64,000 nucleotides of DNA. It comes from Usnea hakonensis. Taxonomy: Eukaryota > Ascomycota > Lecanoromycetes > Lecanorales > Parmeliaceae. Under the pieces are notes generated by a model. It was not told the DNA's origin. It did no database searches and saw only the letters and a program-made list of their open reading frames with translations. Of this stretch, positions 12,701 through 25,430 are shown piece by piece. A program made the translations under genes and the position numbers. Numbering within the stretch: the first letter of the stretch is position 1; each line of letters opens with the position of its first letter. The stretch spans positions 35,978-99,977 of the forward strand of contig BLJB01000467.1 of NCBI GenBank assembly GCA_013423325.1. Reading direction: 5' to 3'.

Positions 12701-13194
12701 AGAAGGTTAGTTTAGCTTCTTTCTAGCCGTTATTATAGATATTATATAATTAACTTTAGACTATAAATCTAGATACTCGCTACCGTATTTATAATATTTA
12801 TTAATATATAAATAAGGGTATATTCCTCTTTATTTAGTATATTCTATATAGGGAAGGTAATCTTCTAGGGGCTAAAATATATATAATTAGCTAATTTAAA
12901 GTAAGTCTTAGTAATACCTTAGCTTTACTAGCCTTTAATATTAATAGCGTTAAGCCGAGACTAGAGAATTACTAATATTTTTTATATAATTTTTAGCCTC
13001 TAAATTTATAACGAATTATAACTATTTAGACCTAAATAACTATTTATATATAGGAATTTTCTACCTTTAAAGGTTATTAAATAGAGTATCGCTATAGCGC
13101 TTAATAGTATAGCTATTATTATATAGAGAGTCGCTATTAATATTCTAACTATAATATATTAGAATACTATCGGGTAAAGCCCGGGCTTATAACC
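6755..13194 (-). pseudogene. C1 gag-pol, RIP-destroyed
   Basis: Minus-strand copia polyprotein with stops throughout from CAA/CAG and TGG changes, and no ATG. The RT active-site motif near 7,835-7,880 reads IYIDN where Y-V-D-D is expected. An imperfect (SSSL)-type coding repeat lies near 11,790-11,850. Domain order was inferred from C2. Confidence 0.75.
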
Positions 13195-13307
13195 TATTAT
13201 AATATAGGGTAGGATATATCGTAGTTATATTATCTATAGAGTACTACGAAGGAAAGTAAGATTAAGAAGATAGAGTTACGTAACGAAGTTATAACCCACT
13301 TTCAACA
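13195..13307 (-). repeat. C1 5' LTR
   Basis: 113 bp. Its outer end (right) is unmutated (cccactttcaaca), and its inner end is mutated. Followed by TTATC at 13,308-13,312. Confidence 0.85.
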
Positions 13308-15700
13308 TTATCTATCTTAATATAGTAAATATAAGCGCTAAAACTAAACTCTTTACTAGTATTAAGATTAATAAAAAGCTACCTACTCGGATTATAGTAA
13401 TATAGTAAAGTCGGGTAAATAAAAATTCTTTAGAGCTAGTAGTAAATATTTAACTTTTTTAATATAGACTAATATAATTATAATTTATTAGCTTCGCTTT
13501 TTCTTATACTCTCTATAATATATTTATAGATCTAATTAAGAAGTATCTTCCTTTCTTATAGTAATTTAATAATTATAGAGTAATATAGTACGTATTACTT
13601 TAGATAACTAATTATTTCTAGATATCTCTCTAATACGATAAGTATTTAAGGGAATTTAATATTATAAATTACTATAAGTTTATTTTTAATAATTATTAAG
13701 CCTAATATATTAACTCTCTAGCTAAGTAAATAAACTAATAGATAGCCTAAATAGGCTTTCTAAAATACTAGATAGATATTTATATTTAATAATATTTTAA
13801 AGACTAAATTAAGATATTAAATATATTTCTTAAAAGATATTAAGAAGATTATAATATTATTAATATAAACCCTATAGAAAGATCGGAAGAGATATAATAT
13901 TCTATTAATTATATACTATATATAAATAGATAAATTATAGAATTCTATTATTAAAACCTTAAATATTTTCTAACCTCGATATAATAAGATAATTAATTAA
14001 TACTAATACCTCTATTTTACTTACTATTAGTAGAAAAATAATGTAGTATTAATAATTAAAATATAGATATAATTTATTAGAAGTAATAGAATCTTAATCT
14101 AGAATAATACTAGATATATATTAGGTACTATAATCTTATTTAAAGTTCGAATATCGATAATAACTCTTTTTTTAGAATTATTTATAGTATCCTTCTATAC
14201 GATAAAGTAGAGGAAGATAAATAGAGTTATAATAGTAATCTATTCTATTTAATCTTACTTATATAGTTTATTAAAGGCTTTATTAATAACCTCTTTATTA
14301 TAAGTTCTAATAGAGTATATATATACTTAATCTACCTTATAGATATCTTACTAATTATTAATAAATAGTATATCTATATACTAGTCTTTTAGAATATTAA
14401 TAATATTACTAATATCTTTTTAAAGGTCGGGAAATACTTCTATAACCGAGGTAATAGTAGTTATAGTAGTTATATTATTATAAATAGTAGTACCGGTTAA
14501 ATAAATAGTCTTAGAGACCTCTAAGGCTAATATAATAGATAGTATTATAATAGTATTAAATATAGTAGTTATTCTTAAAAGGGCTTTAAGGGTTTATCTA
14601 ATTAAAGTTTTTTATTATACCTTTTTTAGAGGTCTCTTAGCGATAGAAGTATATATAGAATTAATCTAGAAATATTTTACGGCTTTATACTTAAGTATCT
14701 AATCTAGATAAGTATATTAAGATAATATAATAGATAGATTAATATTATTTTTAATTACTATATAGCTTATATTATAGTTAATAATATATACTAATAGAGT
14801 TAGTATATCTAATTATTTAGATTTAAAGATTAATTTATAATTATTAGATAATATAATAATAGACTTAATTAGAATAGATATAAATAAGTAAGTTAAAATA
14901 GTATATCTTACTTTACTAATAATTAATATATTAGTATAAGGGCCTTTTATAGATATAAATATTAATACGAGTAAAGATTAATAAGATTTAATAATAGTAA
15001 GATCTTTATTAATATTAAAAATAATACTTTCTAACTTTATAATATTAATATCTATAAAGGCTTTTATAGAAAACTTATTAATAATATAGATTTTTTATTA
15101 AATAAGTATAACCTTATTATTAGAACTAAATATATATATAGAAATAATAGTATATTTATAAGTATTATATTTTTTAGTACTAATATCTCTTACTTTAATA
15201 GATAATAGTATATATTTAATCTTAATCTTAATACCTTTTTTAATAATAATCTAGTTAAAGAAAGCTCTATCGATTAATAATATAATATATCTAGTATTAA
15301 AATAATATTCGTATAAATAGTCTTAATAGGTAATAGATATCTTAATAGTAATAAAATAGTAGCTACGAAAGACTTTACTAGATACCGACTTATCTATTAC
15401 TATAGACTTAATAACTTAAATAGAAAATATATTAGGCTTAAATATATTAGTAGCTTTATATTTAGAGTATTATTATAATAGATTAATAGACTTAATAGAT
15501 ATAATAGGCTTCTAATAGTATAAAAAGTATTAATATAAGTTATTATTAAAGGTAAATTTAATATAATAATATCTATATATAAATATGGAAGGCTTTAAAG
15601 TAGCTTTTAAAGTAGAGGAAGCTTTTAGCGAGGTTATAAAATAAGCTTTAATAATATTATTAGACTTATTAGACTATTTATTAAAGCCTTCTATAAATAC
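13308..15700 (-). mobile_element. Gypsy-2 pol fragment (protease, reverse transcriptase, start of RNase H)
   Basis: Minus-strand reading gives a Ty3/gypsy RT N-terminus near 14,040-14,200 (KKRVIIDIRTLN, then a SDTYPLPLQ-like stretch and FFYQQRV-like residues after allowing for RIP). Toward 13,308 it gives the start of RNase H, where the mutated FLLILILVKSLVLA stands for the family's D-L-D-A-S-K-E-F-G-F-G-A type sequence. The reading stops at the C1 border. The rest of RNase H and the integrase start appear on the plus strand from 61,964, beyond copia C2. Upstream (higher coordinates) the fragment is interrupted by the short non-LTR element at 15,716. Confidence 0.75.
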
Positions 15701-15715
15701 TTTATTAATCTATAT
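15701..15715. repeat. TSD of short non-LTR element (left copy)
   Basis: TTTATTAATCTATAT, repeated exactly at 16,559-16,573. Confidence 0.8.
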
Positions 15716-16558
15716 TGGATTAGATTGGAATTTATACTCGTGTCTATCTAACTATATAAAAGATAATTACGGGAAACTCTATAGTAATAATATAAGGGAA
15801 ACCTTTATAGTATTACTACTACTAAGATAAAAAACCTTATCGTACTCCTATTTATCTCTACTATTTTAAGTCTATATACTATCTTTAATTATTATTACTC
15901 GATATCTCCTACGCTCGTATTCCTCTACCCCCTTTATATTAATACTAGTATCCCTTAGGTCGCTCTACTCTTATATAATTAGTCTTTTACTAGAGAATAC
16001 TAGTTTAGAAGGCCGAATTAAATTAGTTATCTAGTTAACGCCCTCGCCCCTTTTAGAATAATTAGTATTCTCCGTAAATTACTAGTTCCTACGGATTCTA
16101 GAAGTACTAATCTAAATTATCCTAGCCTTAAATAGAAAATAAGAATATATTTAGTATTCTATTTTAGCTAGCCGTATTTATAGCTAATTATATAGATATT
16201 TAGGATCTTATAATAGAAGAGGAACTATATTAGCCTAATCTTCTCTATTTATATCTAGATTAGAGCGGAGCTTTCGGTTTTTATAAGATTATAATAAAGT
16301 ATTCTTTTTATTTTCTAATCTTTAGGACCCTAAGCTAATATCCTCTTATTTTTAGGTATATCCGTATAGTAGCCTTTCTATAGGGTACGCTAGACTATAT
16401 TACCCTAGCCCCGTACTCTTCCTCTTATCGCCTCCGTCTCCTTCCTCTCTCTCTTCCTTACGTCGTATTGTTCCCACCCTCCCCTAGGGAGGGCACCCTC
16501 GGCCCATAAGCACTTCTCTATCGCAGGTGCCGGTGGTGCCTTTACCTTACGACCTCGC
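15716..16558 (-). mobile_element. Short (843 bp) non-LTR element, non-autonomous
   Basis: Bounded by a perfect 15-bp TSD. The left end is a tail (on the minus strand TAAATTCCAATCTAATCC). Next to it, GAATTTATACTCGTGTCTAT and AATTACGGGA match the 3' end of the ORF1-only LINE at 48,961, so the element runs right to left. The 5' end (16,430-16,558) is an unmutated GC-rich island, and the middle is RIP-mutated. The island can be read on the minus strand as KAPPAPAIEKCLWAEGALP, but no family was recognised. At 843 bp it cannot encode a reverse transcriptase. Confidence 0.7.
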
Positions 16559-16573
16559 TTTATTAATCTATAT
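16559..16573. repeat. TSD of short non-LTR element (right copy)
   Basis: TTTATTAATCTATAT, identical to 15,701-15,715. Confidence 0.8.
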
Positions 16574-17325
16574 ATCTTCGTAAATTATGATATTATAATA
16601 GTAAGAGTTATAGAAGTTATTTTTATACTATTAGTAGATATCTTATTTATCGGCTAGTAACGTATTTTCTTAATTATTAATATTACTATAGTATACTTTA
16701 GTATTTAGAATAAACGGCTTATAATAAGAATTTCTATTATTATAATTATTTATTTTTTAATCTAGTACTTAATTCTAGTTCCTATATAGCTTCTAACTAT
16801 ATAGATTTATATTTAGATAACTAGAAGCTTATTACGACTATAGCTAATATAACTATAATCGGTACTATTATTACTAAGTATTAATATTACTCTAATAAGG
16901 TAATATATTACTTTAATATTAATATAGAGGTAGAGTACTATAAGGCCTCTAGAGTAGAGATCTATTATTATAACTATATTACTATCTATATTAAAAAGGA
17001 CGATATAGTAGGCTACTACTAACTTATTACTAAGAATAAAATAAAGACTAATACTAACCTTAATTTAAATATTACGGTAGAGGACGTTACTAAGATAAAT
17101 TCGAATAATAAGATACCTTATAATTAGTTTAATCTAGCTAATACTTAATTCGTCTAGTAGTATACGCTTACTATTTATACTTTCGGTTATCTAATTCTAA
17201 TAGAAAGGAGTCGATAGTAGATCTTTTAATAGGGCGGACTAGAAATATATAAAGACTTAGATTAATATTAGTATAGATTATATCTAATTATAATAATATA
17301 TTATTAATACCTATATTTTTAGTAG
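16574..17325. other. RIP-mutated sequence, probably part of Gypsy-2
   Basis: Continuous with the sequence left of 15,701 (apart from the short insertion) and with the sequence right of 24,015 (apart from Gypsy-1). It probably belongs to the upstream part of Gypsy-2. Long runs without stops exist on the plus strand, but no domain was recognised. The last five bases (AGTAG) are the Gypsy-1 TSD. Confidence 0.4.
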
Positions 17326-17509
17326 TGTTAGGACTGCAACTAGACATATGTTAATAGTGGTATATAACGAGGATTCAATTGATGAGGAGGTAAAATCTAT
17401 ATACAGGTATAAGAAAGATATATAGGCAGAGAGGTACCAAGGCGCTAAACCCGAATAGGAAGGAGGTCACGTGTCTCCTTTAGCCCTACAAGTAGTCACA
17501 CTCGTAACA
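17326..17509 (-). repeat. Gypsy-1 3' LTR
   Basis: 184 bp, beginning TGTTAGGACTGCAAC and ending CACTCGTAACA on the plus strand. Almost unmutated over its outer (left) half. Carries GGTCACGTGTCTCC. Confidence 0.9.
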
Positions 17510-17525
17510 TTACCCCCCCCCCTCA
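17510..17525 (-). other. Gypsy-1 polypurine tract
   Basis: TTACCCCCCCCCCTC on the plus strand, purine-rich on the coding strand, directly next to the 3' LTR. The same tract precedes the LTR at 54,449. Confidence 0.8.
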
Positions 17526-17540
17526 GAAGGCATGTCCGTA

Positions 17541-17616
17541 TACCTTAATAGACGATATCTATTACATATATAATATTATACCTTAATAGACGATATCTAT
17601 TACATATATAATATTA
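17541..17616. repeat. Two perfect 38-bp tandem repeats
   Basis: Two copies start at 17,541 and 17,579 (taccttaatagacgatatct...). They keep a few CA sites, lie just inside the 3' LTR of Gypsy-1, and are probably a 3' UTR minisatellite. Confidence 0.85.
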
Positions 17617-20600
17617 TACCTTTCTAGGGCTTCCGACATAAAGCAATTTAGTTATAGATTAGTAAAATAGTTAACAAAAAAGGTATTTTAATATAGAATA
17701 ATAATTTAATATTCGATTTAGGAGCGGAGAGGAAATCGTCGAATAAAGGCCTTCTATTAGCTAGATACTACTAAGTTAAACCGAGCCGAACCTAACCTTA
17801 ATTACGGAGCCTTATTTATAAACTTTCTCTAAAGAAATAGGGTTAAATACCGGAAGATAATTTCGATATAGACTATTATCGGCGATAGTAATACTCTAGG
17901 GGTAATACTAGTAGTATTAGAGGGTATTTAGATATATATTAATAATAGGAGTATACGTAGTAGGCCTTATTTAATATAGATATTAAGAAGTTAGAGCCTT
18001 TAGTAGCTTCTTTTCGGGCCGCAATTTACTAAAAAGGATCTATATAACTCGAATCTATAAAAGTAGTCGAATAGCGTAATATCTAAAATATTACTAAATC
18101 GAAACTACTTTAATAGGGTTAAGTTTTATATTAACGAGCGGCTTTTAAATATCGCTTATAGAACTCTTTAACGACCTCTTTAGTATTATTAAACTCTCCC
18201 TTATCTATATAATACTACTTATTATCTTTTAATATATCCGTCTATTTAACTTTATACTATAGATAGTTATAGTAGCGGCGAGAGCCTAGTATATTATTAA
18301 TATCCTACTCGTTACCCTTTAATAGGACTTTCGACTTTGGCGGAGGTCTCTACTATCCCGGAAGAGGGTTATCGGGGTACTTCTAAAAATATTGCGGATA
18401 GAATATATTATAGATCCGCTATATATAAGGGAGATCTAGATAATAGGTAGTACCAACTTACTAGATAATCTTATAGGGACCTAATTATTTATCCTCTAGA
18501 TCCTTATAGGGCCTCGTTATATTAATATATTTAGAAGATAATTAAACTCTATTATTAATATTAAATAAGACTTCCTTATAATACTTATTTACTTATTTTT
18601 CTATCGTGATTTAGGAGGCCTCTAAGTATTTCTTATTATATTCTAGGATCTCTTCTATTCTCTTAGTAATATTTTTAGTCTTTAAAACTTATAATCTTTC
18701 CCTTATAATCTCGTAGTCTATTATATTAGAATTAAAGCTTATATAGGGGTTAAATCCTTTATTTATAAAGAAAGAAGTAAAAGAGGTAGATAAAACTATA
18801 TTACTATTATTAGTAAACTCTATTATAGGGACCTACTTAGTCTAATTATCTTATATATAATTATAAAAGGTATAGAGGCCTTTTTTAATATTTTAATTTA
18901 CTCTTTTAATCTATTTATCTATCTAAGGGTAGTAAGTAGTTAAGAGGTTAACTTAGATTCTAAATCTTTTATATAGATTCTTCTATAAGGTAAATATAAA
19001 CTACGATCCCCTATTAAATATAATAGAGCTTAGAAGTCTATAGAGGCGATAAAGATTCTATAGTAGGATCTAGATTAATAATTTAATCGAAGTACTATTA
19101 TCGCCTTAGAAGTATAGTATATAATATCTCTCCTTCGTAAGGCGGTAGATAAAGGTATATATAGTATTAAAATCTTTTAAAAGAGGGAGGCCGGTAATAA
19201 AATCTATAAATATATCTTATTAACGGGTTTATAGGATTAGTAGTAGTACTAGTAATCTATTTATTTTACTCCGAGGCGATTTACTATATTAATAGTTATA
19301 ATAATTAGTAATATATTATCTAATTATTACTATATAGCTAGACTAATAGTAGTATTATTATAGGAGATCTACTATTCGTCTTATTCCGGGATAACTACTC
19401 GAAGGTTAGTTATAGATCTCGTTAAGTATTAAGGTATATAGGGAGTCTAAAACCTATAATAGACCTCTTTTAAAGAGAGCTCTATTTATTACTCGATATT
19501 ATTTAAACTTAATTCTATATAGCTTATAAGTACCGTTAGTAACTATATCTCTATACTTCTAATATCTAAAATTATCTTTATTAGTCTAGTAAACGCGTTT
19601 AAATAGGCCTACTTTCTCCTCTATAATATAGTATTAGAATTATTTAGTATTATTAATATAGTCTCTCGTCCTTCTAATCTATAGGGCGAGCGTTTATTAT
19701 TCTAATAAGGGTATCTATTTTTAAGTTATTTTTACCTACGCGGAAGATTATCTAAAAATTAAACTTAGATAGAATATCTAAATAATAAGTCTAATAACGA
19801 GTAAGCTCCTTATTTTTTATAAAGGTCTTTAGGGCCTAATAATTTATAAAGATCTAAATAGATAAATTAATATACTCGAGTTTAGGGTACTAATATTTAA
19901 AGTATCTTATAATAGCTAGTAACTCTTTATTATATATATAATAGTTATACTCCGTAGGGACTATTATCTTACTATAGAAAGCTATTAGATAGAGTATATC
20001 TATATTATTATACTAGAATAGTATTCTATTAGTAATAAAATTAGAAATATTAGTCTTAAGTATAGTCTATCTTTTTAGATTAAAGTACTTTAGTACTAGG
20101 GTATTAACGACTTATTTTTTAAGACTCTTAAAGGCTTCTAAGTAGGCCTTATTTTATACGAATAGGGTATCCTTTTTAGTAAATTATATTAAGGGCTTTA
20201 CTAGCTTTAAGAACTTATAAATAAAATATCTATAGAAGTTAATAAATCTAATAAACCCTTATACCTCTTTTAGATTTATAGGAGGAGGCTATTTAACGAT
20301 AGTTTCTATCTTTTTAGGATCTATTCGGAGCCCTTTACCTAATACGATAATATCTAGAAAGACTATCTTTTCTATATTAAATTCGTACTTTTTAATATCT
20401 ATTTATAGGCCTATATCCCGGAGGTAAAAGAGTACTTTTCGAATATAGTCTTAATACTCCTTTCTCGATTTACTATAAATAAGGATATTATCGAGATATA
20501 TCTAATAGAAATTATCTAGGAATTCTTATAATATCTCGTTAATATACTACTAGAAAGAGCTTAGCCTATTAGTTAGTCTAAATAGAAAGACTTTATATTT

Positions 20601-23600
20601 ATATAATCCTAAAGCTATTATAAAAGTAGTTAAATCCTTATTTTTAGAATTTATTCTAAGCTTATTAAATATTATAATAATATCTAAGCGAGTAAGATAT
20701 TTATAGTTTATAATCTTTCTAATAACCTCCTCTATAAGAGGGAGGGGATATTAATTATATTTAATAAAGATATTTAGCTTTTAATAATCTATATAGAATT
20801 ATAAATCGCCGTTAAATTTTAATATAAAGAAGATTAGTAATATATAAGGAGCTTTACTAGATATAATAAATCTCTTAGAGAGATTTTTAATAAGGTACTC
20901 TTTAACTCGCTATATCTTATATAGAAATATATAGTATACTCTACTTTACAGGGGCTTTATATTAGAAGTAAGCTTAATCTTATAATTATAGGACTAGTAA
21001 GGAGGGAGCTTATTAGTCTAGATATAATTAAAGATATCTTAAAAGTTCTAGTATTTAGAAGAAAGCTTTTTCTAAATCGCCTTAGGATCTATCTTAGGCG
21101 CTTTTATAACGTTTACTTCTAGGGTATCTAGGTAGTCCTTCTAATTAGCTAGAATAAAGATATTAATATCTTCTATAAATATAGCGAATAGCTATATCTC
21201 TTTAGCCCTTACTTAATAAGTAAGAAGGTTAAAGGTATCTATATTTATACTACGTATAGTAAAGGACTCTTTTTCTATTAAGGGTTATTCCCTCTAGAAG
21301 ACTCTAGAGATAAACGGAATAGATAAGATTTTAGTAATTTATACTTTCGGACTAGCCTTATTATTAGTAGGAAAGACTACTAAATTAGACTATATATTAA
21401 GTAAGACTCTATATTAGTTTATCTAGGGCTTACCGAGAATAATTATATATTATCCTAAATTAGTAATAAGTATAAGGATAGTTAGTTCCTTATAGTTATT
21501 AAATTCGAGATTAAATAAAAATAGATAAATAATAGAAGTCTTTAATATATTACTATTATATTTATATATACGTCGAGGCTTAAAAAGAGGTATAGATAAG
21601 ATTTTAAATATAATATGTATAGCCGAAATTATCCTCTTATTAATAAAGTAGTATCCTATAATATTAATATTAATTAAAAGAGATATCTAGTACCTTTTTC
21701 CTTAGCTATATAGTATACCTAGTACTATAAAGGGCTTTTCGGAAAATAGGGAGAACTCGGGTATAATCTAAAATAAGAGTACGAGGCTATTCTTATTATC
21801 CTCGGAATAATATTCTACTCCGGTAATATCTCCTATCGAGCCTTTAGTAAAGGATAGTCTTTTTCTAACCCCTCTAAATCTTTATAGTAATCCGAATTAG
21901 AAGATCTATCTATTAAGATTTTATAAATCCGAGGGTCTTATTTATATAAGTTTAAATTATAGAAGCGAGCCTAATTATCTAGATAGTTATTCGTATAATA
22001 TCTAGATTTATAATATTTAAAGTAGTTATCTTTAGCTATATTCTTTATCTAAATAATATTGCTTAGTAAAGTTCGCTTTACTAGACTATATATAGGTTTA
22101 AAAGCCGTTCTTAATAAGGTAGAGGCGAATACTACTCTTTTTATACTTCTAGATCGATCCTCCTATAATAAGACCTTATCCCGATTTTCTTATATAACTC
22201 TCTATAAGTTATCTAGCTTTATTATATACTTCTTAGCTTCTTTAAGGGTAGTAAACTTAAATTACTAGTTATTCTAAAGGATCTAAAGCCGGGTTACTAT
22301 CTTATTATATAACTCCTTAATAAGAAGATCTTTATTATACTTTAGATAAAAAGAGAGTCTTTTAAAGTTTAAGTAAAAGTTAGTAAACTATATAGCCTTT
22401 ATTTATAATATTATAAACTATCTTTAGTAGTTCCGTTTATAATCCGAGTCTTCGAATACGATAATAAGTTTATTTATAATATTCTAGATAGTAAGAAAAG
22501 GGTTATTAGTATTAGCCTCTTATCTAGAGTAAGTCTACTTTATAGCCTTTCCTCTAAGATATAAGAGTACGTATTTAATACGGCTCTCGTTATTATCCTA
22601 ATAGTCTTTATTTATCTTTAGTTTAATTATTATCTTACTCTTCTAATCCTCCTAGATAGAATCTATATCGTTAGTAAAGAGAGGAGGATCCGGATACTTT
22701 TAAGAGCGCTTAATAGCGATTATAGAAGATAACTTTATATTATTTTAAATATTTTAAAATTATTCTAATTTAAAATTTATAGATACGAGATCCTCTTATA
22801 TATCTATTAATTATTATATAGTAAATTATTGCTTTACGATCTCCTTTTCTAATAACTAGAAGGTCTAAATACTTATATCCCTCTCTTAATAGATCTAATT
22901 TAGTATACTTAAAAACTCCTTAAGGTTCTCTTTAGCCTACTATATAAACTTATCTATAGAGGAGATATTCTAGGGAGTAGCTATATTATTACTTTTAGCT
23001 AGGGGTATTAATATTTTTCTAGATACCCCTCTTAGTTATTATAAGCGATTAGTTAGATTAGGATAATAAGGAGTATCTTCTAAAGGCCCTAAAATATCGA
23101 GTTCGCCTAGGGATATTTCGGAAGCCTCTTAGAATATATTATAACGCGTTCTATCCTTATCTTCCGATACGAGTTTATCCCTTAGAATATCGTTAAGGCG
23201 TTTATCTTTATTACTAGAAAAAGATATATTCTATAATTCTCTATACTTATTTAACCGGGTAATTAGTAGAGCTATTTAATATTTTAATAGATATTAGAAA
23301 GATTCTAGAGAAAAGAAAAAAAAGGTAGTAAAGAAATAATTTTACTCCCCTAGATTTATAATAAAAAATATAACTAATTATTAAGAGATAGTTAACTTTT
23401 TTCTAAACTAGGTATTAAAAAAGTAAAATTTTCTCCTTTTAATATATTAAATATAGGATTTTTATATAACCGTTTATTAATCGATTTAGCTAGTTCGATA
23501 TATTTAAATACTTTAAAAGTATATATCGAGAAAGGCGTTACTCCGCCTATAGAGTTATTATATTATTATTAAATAGTTTAGTTAGCCGTAGCTATACCTT

Positions 23601-23826
23601 CTCGAGGCGATTTCTTCTTTATCGTTAATAGTATAACTATCTAGCGGTACCGTATTACTTAGGCGTACTAGTAATACTCTATATTACTTAGGATATATCT
23701 AGTATATTATTACTAGGCCGTTAATCTATAAATACCCCCTCTTAGGTTCTTTTAGCTCGTCTAAAGCCTCGAGCGGAATAATAATAGGATTATTAATATC
23801 GTACGATTAATAGATTAATTAAATAA
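17617..23826 (-). pseudogene. Gypsy-1 gag-pol, RIP-destroyed
   Basis: Minus-strand polyprotein without usable start codons and with many RIP stops. RT motifs are readable at 20,467-20,604. The ATG-containing plus-strand ORF at 22,059-22,268 is antisense chance. Gag is toward the right end, integrase toward the left. Confidence 0.75.
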
Positions 23827-24010
23827 TATTAGGACTATAACTAGATATATATTAATAGTAGTATATAACGAGGATTTAATTAATAAGGAGATAAAATCTA
23901 TATATAGGTATAAGAAAGATATATAGGCAGAGAGGTACCAAGGCGCTAAACCCGAATAGGAAGGAGGTCACGTGTCTCCTTCAGCCCTGCAAGTAGTTAC
24001 ACTCGTAACA
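23827..24010 (-). repeat. Gypsy-1 5' LTR
   Basis: 184 bp. The inner (left) half is mutated (tattaggactataactagata), and the outer half from about 23,920 is unmutated and matches the other LTR (GGCAGAGAGGTACCAAGGCG). Confidence 0.9.
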
Positions 24011-24015
24011 AGTAG

Positions 24016-25310
24016 TATAAAATATATATTAAATAAAGTCCCTAGGCTCTCTCTTTATAATAGTATCTTATATAGTATAGAACTCTTTTAGTAATAATTC
24101 TATAACTATAAATAAAGATTATTTAAAATATTTAATAAATTATTTAGTCTACTTATTAAGGCTATTATTATAAATAATAAAATAACGCTAGTTATTAGAT
24201 AGCTTAAAGATCTACTATAATAAAATAATATTATAAAGACTTAATTATAAGTTATTATAAATAACTTTAGAGCCTTTAATAATACTAAATTATTTTACTT
24301 TATTAATAAAGAGATATATATTATAAAAAAAGGTATCTTTTCCTATATACTTAATTATAATATTAATATAGACTATCTTATTATTATAATTTAAATTAAA
24401 AAAACCGAGATTATTAATAATCTATTTAGTAGGTATAGTAGAAGTAGTCCTAGAAGTAGTATTAATAATAGTATTAGTAATAAGACGTATAACTACTTAC
24501 TTTGTTATAGTAAAAATTAATAAATTAATAATATAGTAGATTACGTCTTTATCTATAATAGTAAAAGATAAATTTAAACTAATTAGCCTATATATTAATA
24601 ATCCTAGTAGAGTATAGCTAGATATAAGACGTATATTTATAGGCTTATATTATTTAAAGAATTATATATAAGAAAGAGTCTTTTTAAGGTTTACTATATA
24701 TTATAGAAAGCTTTAAACTAATTAATATAGATAGCTTATATTTTTATTCTAACTAAAGAGGTATAGACTTAATAAATTATCTAATTAGATAGTAACTATC
24801 TTAGAAGAATAAAGGTAGTTAGTAGTAAAATATAGTATAATAATACTAATATCTTATAATATTTTAGAAGCTTTATTAGTAGCCTCGTAAAAGGCTTTAA
24901 TTTAATATATAATTTTAATAAGAGCTATAGAGGGCTCTAGAGTAACCTTCTATAATCGGCCGATAAGAGGGTCTAGCGAGTTAGAATATAAAGTAGACTA
25001 TAAGGTAGCTAGAATAGAAGATTAATTAATAAAGATAAAGGTAGATTAGCTAATTAACTAATATAAAGAAATAATAAATTAAATAATTAAAGATAATAGT
25101 AGATATACCGATTACTAAATAGAACTAATAGTAGATAAGATAATAAAGAAATAAGGTAGTAGTAGAGTAATAGCGGAAGTAATAGTACTACTACTTATTA
25201 TAGTAGTAGCGAATAGTAAATAGTTAAATAAGTCTATTATTTATATAAATATATTATATATAAAGTAAATAAATTAAGTAAATATAAGTCTAAATAAATA
25301 TAGCTCTATT
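24016..25310. other. RIP-mutated, coding-like sequence, probably Gypsy-2 upstream region
   Basis: Continues the sequence interrupted by Gypsy-1. Reading frames with few stops exist on both strands (e.g. plus strand about 24,850-25,230), but no domain was identified. By position and orientation it could be gag of Gypsy-2 on the minus strand. Confidence 0.4.
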
Positions 25311-25430
25311 TGTATATATAGATTAGGAGCTAGTCCCAATTAGGACTTAGTACAATGCTAGAGAAGTAGGAGCCACCACCTACGGTAGCCTTCGGCAGAT
25401 GAGGCCATGAGGCCTGCGGTAGCTATAACA
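25311..25430 (-). repeat. Unmutated GC-rich island, possible Gypsy-2 5' LTR
   Basis: About 120 bp full of CA/TG (tcggcagatgaggccatgag), abruptly bounded by mutated DNA. It begins TGTATATATAG and ends GCTATAACA, so it has TG...CA ends. It lies upstream of the Gypsy-2 coding remnants as a minus-strand 5' LTR would. Its partner LTR is not in the window, so the call is tentative. Confidence 0.4.

Larger units (their letters stand above)
6642..13307 (-). mobile_element. Copia family C element 1 (C1), full length, RIP-dead
   Basis: A 6,666-bp Ty1/copia element on the minus strand, bounded by 113-bp LTRs (6,642-6,754 and 13,195-13,307). A polypurine tract (aaaggggag on the minus strand) abuts the left, 3' LTR. 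The primer-binding site GGTTATAAGCCCGGG on the minus strand abuts the right, 5' LTR at about 13,180-13,194. A minus-strand reverse-transcriptase motif IYIDNILFIG (YVDD mutated) lies near 7,835-7,880. The order is LTR-gag-PR-IN-RT-RNaseH-LTR by comparison with C2. The flanking 5-mers differ (AATCC left, TTATC right), which is abnormal for one insertion. Confidence 0.9.
17326..24010 (-). mobile_element. Gypsy-1, complete Ty3/gypsy element, RIP-dead
   Basis: 6,685 bp with 184-bp LTRs and a perfect 5-bp TSD AGTAG (17,321-17,325 and 24,011-24,015). Orientation is minus: a polypurine tract (minus strand GAGGGGGGGGGGTAA) adjoins the left LTR. On the minus strand a gypsy RT motif YKYKVFLFRLTNRLSSF lies at about 20,550-20,604 (family Y-x-x-L-x-M-P-F-G-L-x-N-A). 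IYLDNILIYSKS lies at about 20,467-20,510, where the catalytic YLDD is mutated to YLDN. Gag lies toward 23,826. It inserted into Gypsy-2-like sequence. Confidence 0.92.

Noticed and set aside
22059..22268. 69-aa plus-strand ORF in the AT block
   Set aside because: Antisense to Gypsy-1 pol; opened by a single surviving TG.
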